Shown piece after piece: positions 7,220 to 15,803 of a stretch of 57,438 bases of DNA (the first letter of the stretch is position 1; the number at the start of each line of letters is the position of its first letter). Both the position numbers and the translations under genes were made by a program. The stretch covers positions 1 through 57,438 of the forward strand of contig NZ_JBHLWN010000122.1 of NCBI RefSeq assembly GCF_042432825.1, written 5' to 3'. Below the pieces are notes generated by a model. That model did no database searches. It was not told the origin of the DNA and worked only from the letters and a program-made list of their open reading frames with translations. This DNA is from Gordoniibacillus chartarius. GTDB lineage: Bacteria; Bacillota; Bacilli; Paenibacillales; NBRC-103111.

Positions 7220-9004
7220 ATGGCCACACAACCCATAATTAATGGAAAAGTAGTTGAACGTTCATATGAAGATTATCGTAATAATTTTTACCTGGTTAAT
7301 AGAAGATATCAAAGAAAGCTTGTATGGAGCGTGTCGGAAAAAAGAGCATTTATTGATTCCTTGGCCAACGGGTATCCGGTACCATTGTTCTTATTTTCAA
7401 TAAATAAATATAAGGACATTGTAAGAAACGAAATAATTGATGGGATGCAGCGTTTAAACGCTATTTTTTCATTTATAGAAAACGAATACCCTCTTGAGAA
7501 TGGGCATTATTTTGATCTCACGGCAACCGCGACAACAAAAGATTTGCTAGATAGGGGAATTTTGGAACAAAAGGAACCCATTCTTGATCGTTCAGTATGT
7601 GTCAGGATTGTTAGTTATGAGTTACCTTATTCAATTTATAACGAAAGTGACCCCAATGTTATTGATGAAGTATTCAGAAGAATTAATTCTAATGGCCAGC
7701 ACTTATCCCGGCAAGAAATAAGGCAAGCAGGAGCTACTAGTGAATTTGCTGAATTGGTAAGATTGCTTTCAACACAGATTCGCGGCGATGTCTCCCATGA
7801 TGATATTTTATTGCTCTCACAAATGAAGGGTATAAGTATCAATCAAGATACAAATGGTTCAGGAATAAATGCAGATTCTGTATTCTGGGTGAAGGAGAAT
7901 ATAATAAATAAAGAAGACTTACGTCAATCGATGGATGAGGAACAAGTAGCAGATTTGTTAGCCGCAATGGTTTTAAATCCATTACCCCCGTCAAATGTAA
8001 GTGTATTGGATGAATACTACGGGTTTAGGAATGTTGATTCCGAAGTAAGAGGAAAAAGGTTAGAAGAAGCTGTGTTAGCAGTAAATCCTGAAAGACTTTC
8101 AGAGCAATTTTTATATGTGCTTGATGAGATTAAGAGGATTTTCCACAATCGTCCAAAAACAATAATTGGACATGTTGTTGGTCCAAGAATTTATAAGGGG
8201 CCAAGATACTTTCAAGTTTTGTTTTTAGCACTTTATGAATTATTGGTAAAACAAGAGAAAAAGATTATAGATTATGATCGTTTGTATAATCAACTTGATT
8301 CTATTAGTAGCCGAACAATGAATATTGCTTCAGGTGGGGGTTGGTGGACCAGTAGGGAAAAAACTGACCTAGTGGCGGCGACTGTTGGTGTTCTTGCCTC
8401 TAGTTTTGTAAGTCGAACTGATGGTGACCCTATGTATTATTCATATACCACCGAGGTTGAAACATTGCTCAAACAATCTAATACCGAAAATAGCCAATAC
8501 GATTTTAAACAAGGTATTTATAACTTAGCCACAGGGGAACGCAACGATGATCTAATAAAGAAAATATATAAGACTCTTACAGCAATGGCCAACGCTGGGA
8601 AAAATGCAGTGGGATATGTTCTTGTTGGTGTGGCTGACAATGTTGAAGATGCAATAAAAATATCAGAAAGATATAAAACTGATTATATAAAAGTAGGCTC
8701 TTTTTATATAACTGGTGTCGATGGGGAAGTAAACGAGTTTAATAAAGGAAATTATGACGACTATTTTGCATTATTCAAAAATGCTATTAGCACTATGCCT
8801 ATATCTGAGCATTATAAGAGACAAATTGGATCAAAAATAAGAATGGTTAACTATTATTCCAAATCTGTTGTTATTATCAAAATAACTTGTGATAATGGAG
8901 CCGCGATTTTTGAAAATGGATATTACACTAGATCAGGTGCAAGTAATGATCCAGTTCCTGTTTCGCCGGAAAGCATGCCTTCCTTCTTTGCTCGATTCAT
9001 ATAG
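7220..9004 (+). CDS. DUF262 domain protein fused to a C-terminal AlbA_2 (Schlafen-like) domain
   Basis: 594 aa. The N-terminal half is a DUF262 domain, the ParB/Srx-fold nucleotide-dependent unit found in GmrS/GmrSD-type IV restriction enzymes. It shows Y-x-R-K-x-VW near 30-36 and the DG-x-QR signature (D74, G75, Q77, R78). The last 170 residues look like the AlbA_2 putative nucleic-acid-binding domain shared with Schlafen-like proteins: a QYDFKQG start near 423-430 and NAGKNAVGYVLVGVAD near 459-474. The usual GmrD partner domain (DUF1524, HNH nuclease) is not visible, so either the AlbA_2 part replaces it or the protein acts through nucleotide hydrolysis or nicking. GGAGG lies 7 bp before the ATG. 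Its AT-rich composition and location fit the defence island. Function is unproven. Confidence 0.8.
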   Translation: MATQPIINGKVVERSYEDYRNNFYLVNRRYQRKLVWSVSEKRAFIDSLANGYPVPLFLFSINKYKDIVRNEIIDGMQRLNAIFSFIENEYPLENGHYFDLTATATTKDLLDRGILEQKEPILDRSVCVRIVSYELPYSIYNESDPNVIDEVFRRINSNGQHLSRQEIRQAGATSEFAELVRLLSTQIRGDVSHDDILLLSQMKGISINQDTNGSGINADSVFWVKENIINKEDLRQSMDEEQVADLLAAMVLNPLPPSNVSVLDEYYGFRNVDSEVRGKRLEEAVLAVNPERLSEQFLYVLDEIKRIFHNRPKTIIGHVVGPRIYKGPRYFQVLFLALYELLVKQEKKIIDYDRLYNQLDSISSRTMNIASGGGWWTSREKTDLVAATVGVLASSFVSRTDGDPMYYSYTTEVETLLKQSNTENSQYDFKQGIYNLATGERNDDLIKKIYKTLTAMANAGKNAVGYVLVGVADNVEDAIKISERYKTDYIKVGSFYITGVDGEVNEFNKGNYDDYFALFKNAISTMPISEHYKRQIGSKIRMVNYYSKSVVIIKITCDNGAAIFENGYYTRSGASNDPVPVSPESMPSFFARFI

Positions 9005-9048
9005 AACGGCATGAAAGCATTAATACATCACCCAGCGATTCCATACTT

Positions 9049-9086
9049 CCTCCCGAGCAATAAAATTATCGGGAGGTCCTTTTTTT
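9049..9086 (+). terminator. Rho-independent terminator after the DUF262 gene
   Basis: CCTCCCGA (9049-9056) and TCGGGAGG (9069-9076) form an 8-bp stem with a 12-nt loop, followed by CC and eight T residues. It closes the defence island. Confidence 0.9.
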
Positions 9087-9154
9087 ATACGATTAACTTT
9101 ATAGCATCCTAAGTTGGTCACAAGCTGATTGTTCTCAATAGAATTAGCTGATAA

Positions 9155-9195
9155 ACCCGTTACGCTGAACCGTACCATAAGTAGAGGCAAAATTT
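9155..9195 (+). repeat. Dispersed cruciform repeat, copy B
   Basis: The segment CCCGTTACGCTGAACCGTAC followed by CATAAGTAGAGGCAAA matches copy C near 11279 at nearly every position. One base changes the inner hairpin stem (TACGCT instead of TACGGT) and two change the right outer arm. The gap 9005-9370 holds nothing else but the terminator and the leader of the next gene. Confidence 0.65.
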
Positions 9196-9370
9196 TATTG
9201 AAAATAACTTGCGAAACTCTTTGAGTGTCTACCCTTATTAAGCAATACTCAAATTTAATAGCTTCGCTGACAGTAGATGTCAGCGAAGTTGTTTTATAAT
9301 GATGACAATCATTGATTACCGATTGATAGTTGGTATCACTGATGAATCGTACAATAGGGAGAAATTGCAA

Positions 9371-9997
9371 ATGAAGAATACAGTATATCTTTATGTGTTT
9401 AACACAATGGCAGACTGGGAAATAGGTTACTTAACTGCCGAACTGAACTCGGGAAGATATTATAAAAAGGGGCTGGCCCCATCCCAAATAGTCACCGTTG
9501 GAATGGAAAAGACTCCTGTAACTACAATGGGCGGATTGAAAATACTGCCTGACATTAAACTGGATGAGTGCAGCATTGAAAGCACAGATGCATTGATTTT
9601 ACCCGGTGGAGATACATGGACAGAAGCCATTCACCAACCTATCTTAAAAATCGCTCAGAGGTGTTTAAAGGAAGGTATATTGGTTGCAGCGATTTGTGGT
9701 GCAACAATGGGACTTGCCCAGGCAGGATTGCTGAATTCTCGCCCGCATACAAGCAATGATCTGGAATACCTTAAAATGATCTGTCCTACTTACACAGGTA
9801 AAGAGTATTACAAAATGGAGTCTGTTGTAACTGATGGAAAATTGATCACTGCATCTGGAATAGCCCCGTTGGAATTTTCTGTACACGTCTTGAAAGCTCT
9901 GGGCGTGTTATCTTCACAAACATTAGATGCCTGGTATAGTCTTAATAAGTCTCAAGAACCCAAACACTTCTATGAGTTGATGAATTCAATCCAGTAA
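9371..9997 (+). CDS. DJ-1/PfpI family protein (type 1 glutamine amidotransferase-like)
   Basis: A 208-aa member of the DJ-1/PfpI superfamily. The nucleophile elbow is AAICGATMG with C109, and the glutamate-containing strand DALILPGGDTW precedes it. Members act as chaperones, glyoxalase/deglycase-type enzymes or regulators; the substrate here is unknown. The ATG at 9371 is used because GGGAGAAA lies just upstream. The open frame extends further left but without a ribosome-binding site. It lies 24 bp before a WYL regulator, so the two may be co-transcribed. Its base composition resembles the AT-rich island more than the genes that follow. Confidence 0.85.
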   Translation: MKNTVYLYVFNTMADWEIGYLTAELNSGRYYKKGLAPSQIVTVGMEKTPVTTMGGLKILPDIKLDECSIESTDALILPGGDTWTEAIHQPILKIAQRCLKEGILVAAICGATMGLAQAGLLNSRPHTSNDLEYLKMICPTYTGKEYYKMESVVTDGKLITASGIAPLEFSVHVLKALGVLSSQTLDAWYSLNKSQEPKHFYELMNSIQ

Positions 9998-10021
9998 GGG
10001 TTTAAGCATAGGATTGAGGAT

Positions 10022-11071
10022 TTGTCAGAAGTAGAAAGTAGATTAAATACGCAAAGCTCAAATCAGTTTCATTTTTTCGAGAAAAAGAGGGTGCTTCCGA
10101 TAGCGAAATGGGATAACATGCTCTCGATGCTTTGGATACTTAGAACCGGAAGGAAGCTCACCGCCACGCAGATCGCGGACAGTTTGGAGATCAGCGTTCG
10201 CACCGTGTACAGATATATCGACGCATTATGCGCCAGTGGTGTGCCGGTCATCGCGGAATCGGGCCATGACGGTGGCATTCGTATTCTGGAAAGCTTCAAG
10301 GAGACGCCATTATTCTTCAACTCCGTAGAGGTGAAGGCGCTTGTGGATGCGTTTAAATTTGCGCAAGGCGCTGGTTATCCTTATACAGAGGAGCTGGAAA
10401 GCGCGCTGAAGAAGGTAGAGAATGGGTTGCACGAAGAGCAGCGCCACGATCTGTCCCGTCGGTCGAATGGCTTGGATGTGATTTCTCCGTCGCGTCTACC
10501 TTCCGTCGTTCCGTTGTTACGTGACCTAGAGCAGGCGGCGAAGGACGGGTTAACGGTTCGCATCACCTATCGCAAAGCGAATGCGGAGAAGGACGACGGA
10601 CGAGAAGTTGATCCGTACGGGCTGGCTTACGACCGAAACGAATGGTACGTTGTCGCGTTCTGCCATCGGTCGCAGGCGGTGCGGACGTTCCGCGTGGACC
10701 GCATTGCGCGGCTGGAGCCGACTGAAGCATGCTTCGAAAAGCCGGAGCGTTTCTCCGCGTCCGTCTATTTCAGTGACCAGTCCGAACGGGAACGGGAGGC
10801 AGACGGACCAATGACGGTCATCCGCATCGAGGGAGAACCCGACACGCTGAACGCGGTTTGCCGCCACTGGCATATGCGCCACTATTTGACGGAACGAACC
10901 GATCGGGAGGTGTGGTTTTTGCTCGACGTCCCGACAATGAACAAGTACCTTCCGATGTATCTAATGACGTTCGGCACAGCCATTCGCATTCGGGAGCCGC
11001 TGGAACTGAGGCGTCAGATCCAGGAGTTGGCCTATGGAATCGCCAAACATTACGACGAAGATTCCGATTGA
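10022..11071 (+). CDS. HTH-WYL transcriptional regulator (YafY/YobV-like), start uncertain
   Basis: The N-terminal HTH_11 (about 35-90, with SLEISVRTVYRYIDAL) is followed by a WYL domain (about 175-245, RITYRKANAE and DPYGLAYDRNEWYVVAFC) and a WCX tail. WYL domains sense small ligands or nucleic acid and control stress, detoxification or defence genes. Family members normally begin MAKWDNML. Here that point reads ATA-GCG-AAA-TGG at 10100, with GAGG nine bases upstream, so the expected ATG is an ATA. The annotated TTG at 10022 adds 26 low-complexity residues and an in-frame GTG lies at 10091. Either the gene starts further upstream, uses ATA weakly, or has been damaged by a start mutation. Composition shifts to GC-richer at this point. 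Confidence 0.8.
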   Translation: MSEVESRLNTQSSNQFHFFEKKRVLPIAKWDNMLSMLWILRTGRKLTATQIADSLEISVRTVYRYIDALCASGVPVIAESGHDGGIRILESFKETPLFFNSVEVKALVDAFKFAQGAGYPYTEELESALKKVENGLHEEQRHDLSRRSNGLDVISPSRLPSVVPLLRDLEQAAKDGLTVRITYRKANAEKDDGREVDPYGLAYDRNEWYVVAFCHRSQAVRTFRVDRIARLEPTEACFEKPERFSASVYFSDQSEREREADGPMTVIRIEGEPDTLNAVCRHWHMRHYLTERTDREVWFLLDVPTMNKYLPMYLMTFGTAIRIREPLELRRQIQELAYGIAKHYDEDSD

Positions 11072-11207
11072 ACTTCACTGGCTAAGTTCGAACCTAGTTC
11101 TACTTCTACAGAAGGACGTAGTTGTCATGAAGTCTATGATGATAAAATGAATGTAAATGTTGCATTGTATGCTGAACAATGACAATAAGCGTTTTATAAG
11201 AAGTTCT

Positions 11208-11253
11208 AGGATGGAGACTGTCGCGTGCATGGTGGCTGCTCCATCCTTTTTTT
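11208..11253 (+). terminator. Rho-independent terminator downstream of the WYL gene
   Basis: AGGATGGAG (11208-11216) pairs perfectly with CTCCATCCT (11239-11247), followed by a run of T residues. Confidence 0.85.
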
Positions 11254-11271
11254 CAATTGAAGGCGAAATTC

Positions 11272-11312
11272 GCCGTTAGCCCGTTACGGTGAACCGTACC
11301 ATAAGTAACGGC
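11272..11312 (+). repeat. Dispersed cruciform repeat, copy C (most complete)
   Basis: The outer arms GCCGTTA (11272-11278) and TAACGGC (11306-11312) enclose an inner hairpin TACGGT (11285-11290) / ACCGTA (11293-11298). This nested hairpin is the fullest copy of the element also seen near 7042, 9155 and 15804. Confidence 0.75.
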
Positions 11313-11367
11313 AAGTTTTACTCAAATCTTTCAATGTGCCTGTAGCAGCAAACGGGAAATCAGAAAG

Positions 11368-12189
11368 TCAGAGGGTGTCGACGACGAGTTCTTCTTCCTT
11401 GATCGTTGCGATAGGGTGCAGATAACGATGGTCGAAAGAGTTTAATTTGTTTCCTTCCCTCACTTTGTTCACCCAGTCCGGATTAACGAGCGCGCTCGTT
11501 CCGATTGCAATCAGTTCGGCGTCGCCTTTCTCCAACAGATCTTCCGCTTGTTCTGGTTCACCCAACTTGCCATTCGCGATAACTGGCAGGCCGCTGAATC
11601 GTTTAGCCAACTCGGCAAGGGTGGATCCGCCTTCCGCAAATGCCGGTGCAAATGCCTTATATTCAGTAGTATGGATGTAGCTTGGAGAAGCTGTTTTCAA
11701 TTGCTCGAAAATAATCCTGGCATCCTCTTCTCCATTTGCCCATTTGTGGTGAAAATCGTTCACTTTCCCTTGCGAGATTCGAACGCCAACCAGATAATCA
11801 GGACCAACGAGAGAACGAATAGCTTCTAATGTTTCCACGACGACACGGATTCGCCGCTCCACGGAACCGCCGTAAGCGTCTGTTCTTTGATTCGTATAAT
11901 CCGTAATGAATTGATCGAGAAGGTACCCATTGGCAGCATGGACTTCAACGCCGTCAAATCCGACTTGCTTCGCGCGAAGAGCCGCTTGTGCGAAGCTATC
12001 GATCACACCGCGGATCTCCTCGGGGGTCATCGCTTTTGGAACAGCGAATGCTCCGCTTCCGCCGTGTTCTTCCAGCATCGTTCCAACAGGCTTCACAGCG
12101 GATGGAGCGATTGACGTAAATGCGCCATGTTGGACGAGCGCCCCTACATGCATCAACTGAGCGACAATTTTCCCCCCAGGATACTCGCA
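11368..12189 (-). pseudogene. 5'-truncated old yellow enzyme (NADH:flavin oxidoreductase)
   Basis: The frame encodes the C-terminal two thirds of an OYE-family flavoenzyme. It has GGKIVAQLMHVG, then VEVHAANGYLLDQF with the HAANGYL active-site segment, TDAYGGSVERR, VGVRIS, and the FMN phosphate-binding region VIANGK to IAIGTSALVNP. Members are about 340-370 aa. Here homology begins abruptly near residue 90 of the family (about 12183), an in-frame TGA precedes it (12190-12192), and no start with a ribosome-binding site exists. About 90 N-terminal codons, including the start of the barrel, are missing, so an active enzyme is unlikely. It lies head-to-head with a damaged LysR gene that probably once regulated it. 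Confidence 0.8.
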
Positions 12190-12228
12190 TCAAAATAAAT
12201 AATGGACATTGGGGAAGAGGTAGTTACG

Positions 12229-12984
12229 ATGGAACTAACCGATCTGCGTATGGTGCTGGCCATTATGGAGGAAGGCAGCATCAGCCAGACCATCCGTGCG
12301 GGTCGCTTAGGATTGGCGTAGTGGAAACCATTGCCTCCTCCGCTCCTTTTATCCATGCGTTGTCCGTGTTTCAACGTAAATATCCCGAGGTTTCACTATC
12401 CCTGGTCAACGGAACGTCGCCGAAAAATTACGAAATGGTGCTGGACCGACAGCTTGACGGCGCCTTCCTCACAGGCGAATATGATATCTCTTCACTGCAA
12501 GTCGCCTATGAGATTGAAGAAGAAGTTCTCTTATTAACGTCTGTCTTTGGAAAGGAAGATCACTCCTATCCGGAAGTGGCGAATGCGACCTGGGTCGTGT
12601 TTCCGAAGGGCTGCCCATTGCGTAAGGCTAATGAAGATTGGCTTCAAGGCGAGGGGGGATCGTTTAGGAACATGATCGAGGTGAGCACGTTGGATACGAT
12701 GCTGAGTTGCGTGCGCGCAGGCATCGGGTATACGTTCCTAACCGAATCCGTCGTGGATACAGATGATGAACAGCTTCATATACATCGGGTTCCCGAACCG
12801 TACCGGTTCCTGACTACGCGGTTGGTTTCTCGAAAAGAGCGGTTCCCCAGCAAAGCCTTTGCTGCATTCGCACATTGCGTTAGGACGGCGGGAATTGGAT
12901 GTAGTCATCCGACAAGCCCCACCAAAAACTCCACCGATCCAAGCATTAATGGAGTATGTAATGGAAGCAACTCTGATGAAATAA
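12229..12984 (+). pseudogene. LysR-family regulator, internally deleted and frameshifted
   Basis: The gene begins normally (GAAGAGG ribosome-binding site, then MELTDLRMVLAIMEEGSIS), then jumps after about 20 codons to the substrate-binding domain in another frame: GSLRIGVVETIASSAPFIHAL up to YTFLTESVVDTD. The original frame stops at 12319. Roughly 70 codons, containing the recognition helix and the dimerisation helix, are missing. A second frame change near 12860 is suggested because the last stretch reads better as GRRELDVVIRQAPP and so on, ending at 12984. Without an HTH it cannot bind DNA. Its probable target, the truncated flavoenzyme, is also broken. Confidence 0.75.
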
Positions 12985-13200
12985 GGGATGGGAGGGTCAT
13001 AGTACAGAAACCGTCGAGCATATGAGGCAGCGATACGAAACCCTACCAAGGAAAACACAATGGAAATCCAAATATTTCATTATTATTGGAGCAGTTACAA
13101 ATAATACATGTATCGCAATCATTATGGCAGTGCCTTCTTGTCATTAAGGTGACACCGCGAATTAACATCGTCAACAGCACAACGGCACATCTGACACTTG
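12985..13200. other. Intergenic remnant without an intact gene
   Basis: The + strand holds a short open stretch with one hydrophobic segment (FIIIGAVTNNTCIAIIMAV near 13071-13130) that stops at once. It could be the end of a lost membrane-protein gene. I see no complete gene or convincing signal here. Confidence 0.3.
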
Positions 13201-13203
13201 CCA

Positions 13204-13246
13204 TTGACAAAATTAAAAACCCCATTTATAGTGTAGACATCTACAC
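13204..13246 (+). promoter_or_regulatory. Promoter and palindromic operator of the MarR gene
   Basis: A near-consensus promoter is present: TTGACA (13204-13209), 17-bp spacer, TATAGT (13227-13232). GTGTAGA-CA-TCTACAC (13231-13246) overlaps the -10 and the start site, the expected place for repression by the downstream MarR protein. Confidence 0.8.
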
Positions 13247-13264
13247 GAATCCAAGGAGAACATT

Positions 13265-13720
13265 ATGCCGGACATTTTCGACATGTACCCCTATAGCCTA
13301 TACATTAAGCTTATCGCGCAACGGGTCCGGGAAATCATTGACCAGCTTCTGAAGGATCATGGCTTGAACAGCTCACAAGCGATTCTCCTATCGCATATTC
13401 ATCAATCACTAGAGGAGCGTATAGAGATCAACCGAAAGTTTCTTGAAAAAACGATGGCCCTTAGCGGTCCGTCTGTGACAAACTTATTGAACGGTCTGGA
13501 GAAATCCGGATTTATCACTCGCAGCAGCAACCCTGCCGACGGACGAAACCTCCGTATCGATATAACGGCCAAAGCCAAACAATTTCTTAGCGAGAGGAGT
13601 GATGCCTTCTCGAAATCTGAAGAATTGATCACGCAAGGGATGTCTGATGCCGAAAAAGCCATGTTTGTTTCTCTGCTGACCCGTGCTTTTGAAAACGTCG
13701 AAAAACAGCCGCCGAAGTGA
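13265..13720 (+). CDS. MarR-family transcriptional regulator
   Basis: A 151-aa winged-helix regulator. The recognition region is LEKTMALSGPSVTNLLNGLEKSG (about 59-81) and the wing is SSNPADGRNLRIDITAKA. The family binds palindromes as dimers and releases on binding phenolic ligands or on thiol oxidation; no cysteine is seen, so redox sensing is unlikely. AAGGAGAAC precedes the ATG. It probably represses itself through the palindrome at 13231 and, because a related sequence lies at 13760, also the aldo/keto reductase gene that follows. Confidence 0.9.
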   Translation: MPDIFDMYPYSLYIKLIAQRVREIIDQLLKDHGLNSSQAILLSHIHQSLEERIEINRKFLEKTMALSGPSVTNLLNGLEKSGFITRSSNPADGRNLRIDITAKAKQFLSERSDAFSKSEELITQGMSDAEKAMFVSLLTRAFENVEKQPPK

Positions 13721-13725
13721 TGCAT

Positions 13726-13773
13726 TTGTCATCTATTTTTATATTTTTTTGTATAAATGAGTAGATGACTACA
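13726..13773 (+). promoter_or_regulatory. Promoter region and related operator of the aldo/keto reductase gene
   Basis: AGTAGATGACTACA (13760-13773) has half-sites that each differ at one end base from the marR operator TGTAGA-N2-TCTACA. It sits just after a possible -10 TATAAA (13752-13757). The best -35 candidate, TTGTCA (13726-13731), is 20 bp away, so the promoter assignment is weak. Confidence 0.5.
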
Positions 13774-13806
13774 TAATTTCAATTTTATAAAGTTTAGGAG
13801 ATGACC

Positions 13807-14790
13807 ATGATGAATGATCAACAAAACAGACTGGAGCTATCCAGAATCGGACTTGGCTGCGGTCATATGTCAAATGCCAATGAAGCTGTCAAAAGTGCTG
13901 GCATTTCCGCCATTCATGCCGCCTTTGAGAGTGGAATCAATCATCTCAACACAGGCGACTTTTACGGTGCAGGCCAAAGCGAGATGGTCATCGCCGAAGC
14001 ACTGAAGGGGTACAAAAGGGATGACTATTTCATATCGCTGAAGTTCGGGGCATTGAATACGCCGGAAGGCTCCTTGTACGGACTGGATGTCTCCCCCCAT
14101 CATGTTAAGAACTTTCTCGCCTACTCGCTTAAACGCCTCAATCTTGACTATATTGATCTTTATCAGCCCGCAAGAATCGATCTGGGTATTCCTGTTGAAG
14201 AAACGATCGGCGCTATTTCCGAACTGGTTAAGGCCGGCTATGTCAGGCAGATCGGAGTCAGCCAGGTCGACACGGAGACGTTGCGAAGAGCGCATGCCAC
14301 GCATCCGATCAGCTGGGTAGAAGTCGAATACTCCCTTTTTAACCGCGGCATCGAGAAAGATATTTTGCCGACTGCAAGGGAATTGGGTATCGGCGTTGTT
14401 GCTTTTGGGGTGTTGGCTCATGGTCTTCTTGCCGGCCATTGGACAGACGAGCGAATCCAAAAGAGCAAAGGCGGCTACGTTCCGTTGTTTTTTGAAGAGA
14501 ATATAGGAAAAAACGTGGCCTTGGCTCAAAAGCTGGGTGAGATCGCCGCAAAAAAACAAATGACGTTATCTCAATTGGCATTTGCATGGATGTTATCCAA
14601 AGGTGAAGACATCATACCGCTTATCGGTACCGTATCACCGGCTCATCTTCAAGAGGCTTTGCTGTCACTTGATATTCATCTGACCGAAGACGATGTCAGA
14701 GAAATTGAAGATGCTATACCAGAACAGGAGATCGCCGGTGCTTCTTTTCCCAATATGCAATTTAGAAACGGGAAGACGGTTCGCGTATAA
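13807..14790 (+). CDS. Aldo/keto reductase
   Basis: An NADPH-dependent (beta/alpha)8-barrel reductase of about 327 aa. It shows NTGDFYGAG (catalytic Asp and Tyr), the lysine strand ISLKFGAL, and the cofactor region PLIGTVSPAHLQEAL. The usual active-site histidine is replaced in DLYQPARIDLGIP; this PAR(I/L)D form is seen in a subset of bacterial family members. TAGGAG ends at 13800, so the second or third ATG (13807 or 13810) has better spacing than the first at 13801. It follows the MarR gene and a related operator, which suggests induction by a carbonyl or electrophilic compound. A quinone reductase-like gene follows 34 bp later. Confidence 0.9.
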   Translation: MMNDQQNRLELSRIGLGCGHMSNANEAVKSAGISAIHAAFESGINHLNTGDFYGAGQSEMVIAEALKGYKRDDYFISLKFGALNTPEGSLYGLDVSPHHVKNFLAYSLKRLNLDYIDLYQPARIDLGIPVEETIGAISELVKAGYVRQIGVSQVDTETLRRAHATHPISWVEVEYSLFNRGIEKDILPTARELGIGVVAFGVLAHGLLAGHWTDERIQKSKGGYVPLFFEENIGKNVALAQKLGEIAAKKQMTLSQLAFAWMLSKGEDIIPLIGTVSPAHLQEALLSLDIHLTEDDVREIEDAIPEQEIAGASFPNMQFRNGKTVRV

Positions 14791-14824
14791 GCACTATCGT
14801 ACAAATGAAAGGATGTTGTTTGCC

Positions 14825-15703
14825 ATGATTATCGTTACCGGAGCCAACGGGAAATTGGGGCGGGCCGTGGTAGAACAGTTGCTTATGCGTGTTCCTGCCG
14901 AGCAGATCGGTGTCAGCGTCCGCGATCCGAATGAGGCACAAGAGCTTCGGGAACGTGGAGTTCGTGTCCGTCGGGGCGACTTCGACGATGCCGAGAGTCT
15001 GCACCACGCCTTTGAGGGGGCGTCGCAGGTTCTCATCGTTTCGACCGGCATCATGGGCAAGGATGATATACCGCACGGTATTCAGCAGCATCAAACCGCG
15101 ATTGACACGGCAAAGAAGGCAGGGGCTAGTCGGGTGGTATACACAAGTCACATGGGATCTTCCCCAACATCACACTTCGCCCCCATGATTCACCATGCAA
15201 CTACCGAAAAGCTGCTGGACAATTCAGGAATTGCCTTCACGTCGCTCCGTAATGGCTATTACGCTTCAATGGCACTAATGATGATCGGTGGAGCAATAAA
15301 GACAGGGGAATTGATCGCTCCTGAGGACGGTCCAGTTGCCTGGACTGCCCACTCCGACTTAGCCGAAGCTGCAGCGGCGATCATAAGTGATCAGAAATGG
15401 AATGGTATGACCCCCAATCTAACGGGACCCGAAGCCATTGACATGGAAGGGATTGTGACAATCACGTCCGAAGTCTTGGGGCGGATTATCCGTCGAATTA
15501 TTGTGTCAGACGAAGAGTTTCGGGAGCGCATGATGTCTCAGGGTGTGCCGGAAGCGAGTATAAATATGCGGGTGGGAATGTTTCTAGCGAGCCGACAGGG
15601 CGATTTCTCGCAAGTCGATCCTGCTCTGGCTCATTTGATCGGCCGGCCTCCGAAAAGTTTTAGAGAGGTCTTGAAAGAGTCGATTACTCATCAGCAAGGT
15701 TGA
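14825..15703 (+). CDS. NmrA/QOR2-like NAD(P)-binding oxidoreductase
   Basis: A 292-aa atypical short-chain dehydrogenase resembling NADPH:quinone oxidoreductase type 2 (E. coli QorB). The start MIIVTGANGKLG is the dinucleotide-binding glycine motif. RGDFDDAESL and VVYTSHMGSSP follow, and there is no classical YxxxK, as expected of this group. AAAGGA lies upstream of the ATG at 14825; an in-frame ATG at 14813 lies too close to it. It follows the aldo/keto reductase by 34 bp with no terminator, so the MarR, reductase and quinone reductase genes probably form one electrophile-response unit. Confidence 0.88.
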   Translation: MIIVTGANGKLGRAVVEQLLMRVPAEQIGVSVRDPNEAQELRERGVRVRRGDFDDAESLHHAFEGASQVLIVSTGIMGKDDIPHGIQQHQTAIDTAKKAGASRVVYTSHMGSSPTSHFAPMIHHATTEKLLDNSGIAFTSLRNGYYASMALMMIGGAIKTGELIAPEDGPVAWTAHSDLAEAAAAIISDQKWNGMTPNLTGPEAIDMEGIVTITSEVLGRIIRRIIVSDEEFRERMMSQGVPEASINMRVGMFLASRQGDFSQVDPALAHLIGRPPKSFREVLKESITHQQG

Positions 15704-15749
15704 TTGCATTAAGAAATGAGGCGTCCTGCATCCAATTGGATTCTCCAGA

Positions 15750-15775
15750 CTGTCGACAAAGTGTCGGCAGTTTTT
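15750..15775 (+). terminator. Rho-independent terminator
   Basis: CTGTCGACA (15750-15758) pairs with TGTCGGCAG (15762-15770) with one G-T pair and a 3-nt loop, then TTTTT. Confidence 0.85.
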
Positions 15776-15803
15776 GTCTATTTACAATTCTTGATCCTAT
15801 TTC

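Noticed and set aside
12120..13025. A 301-codon intact LysR gene
   Set aside because: Its N-terminal 60 residues are out of frame with the true LysR start at 12229, and no HTH is encoded.
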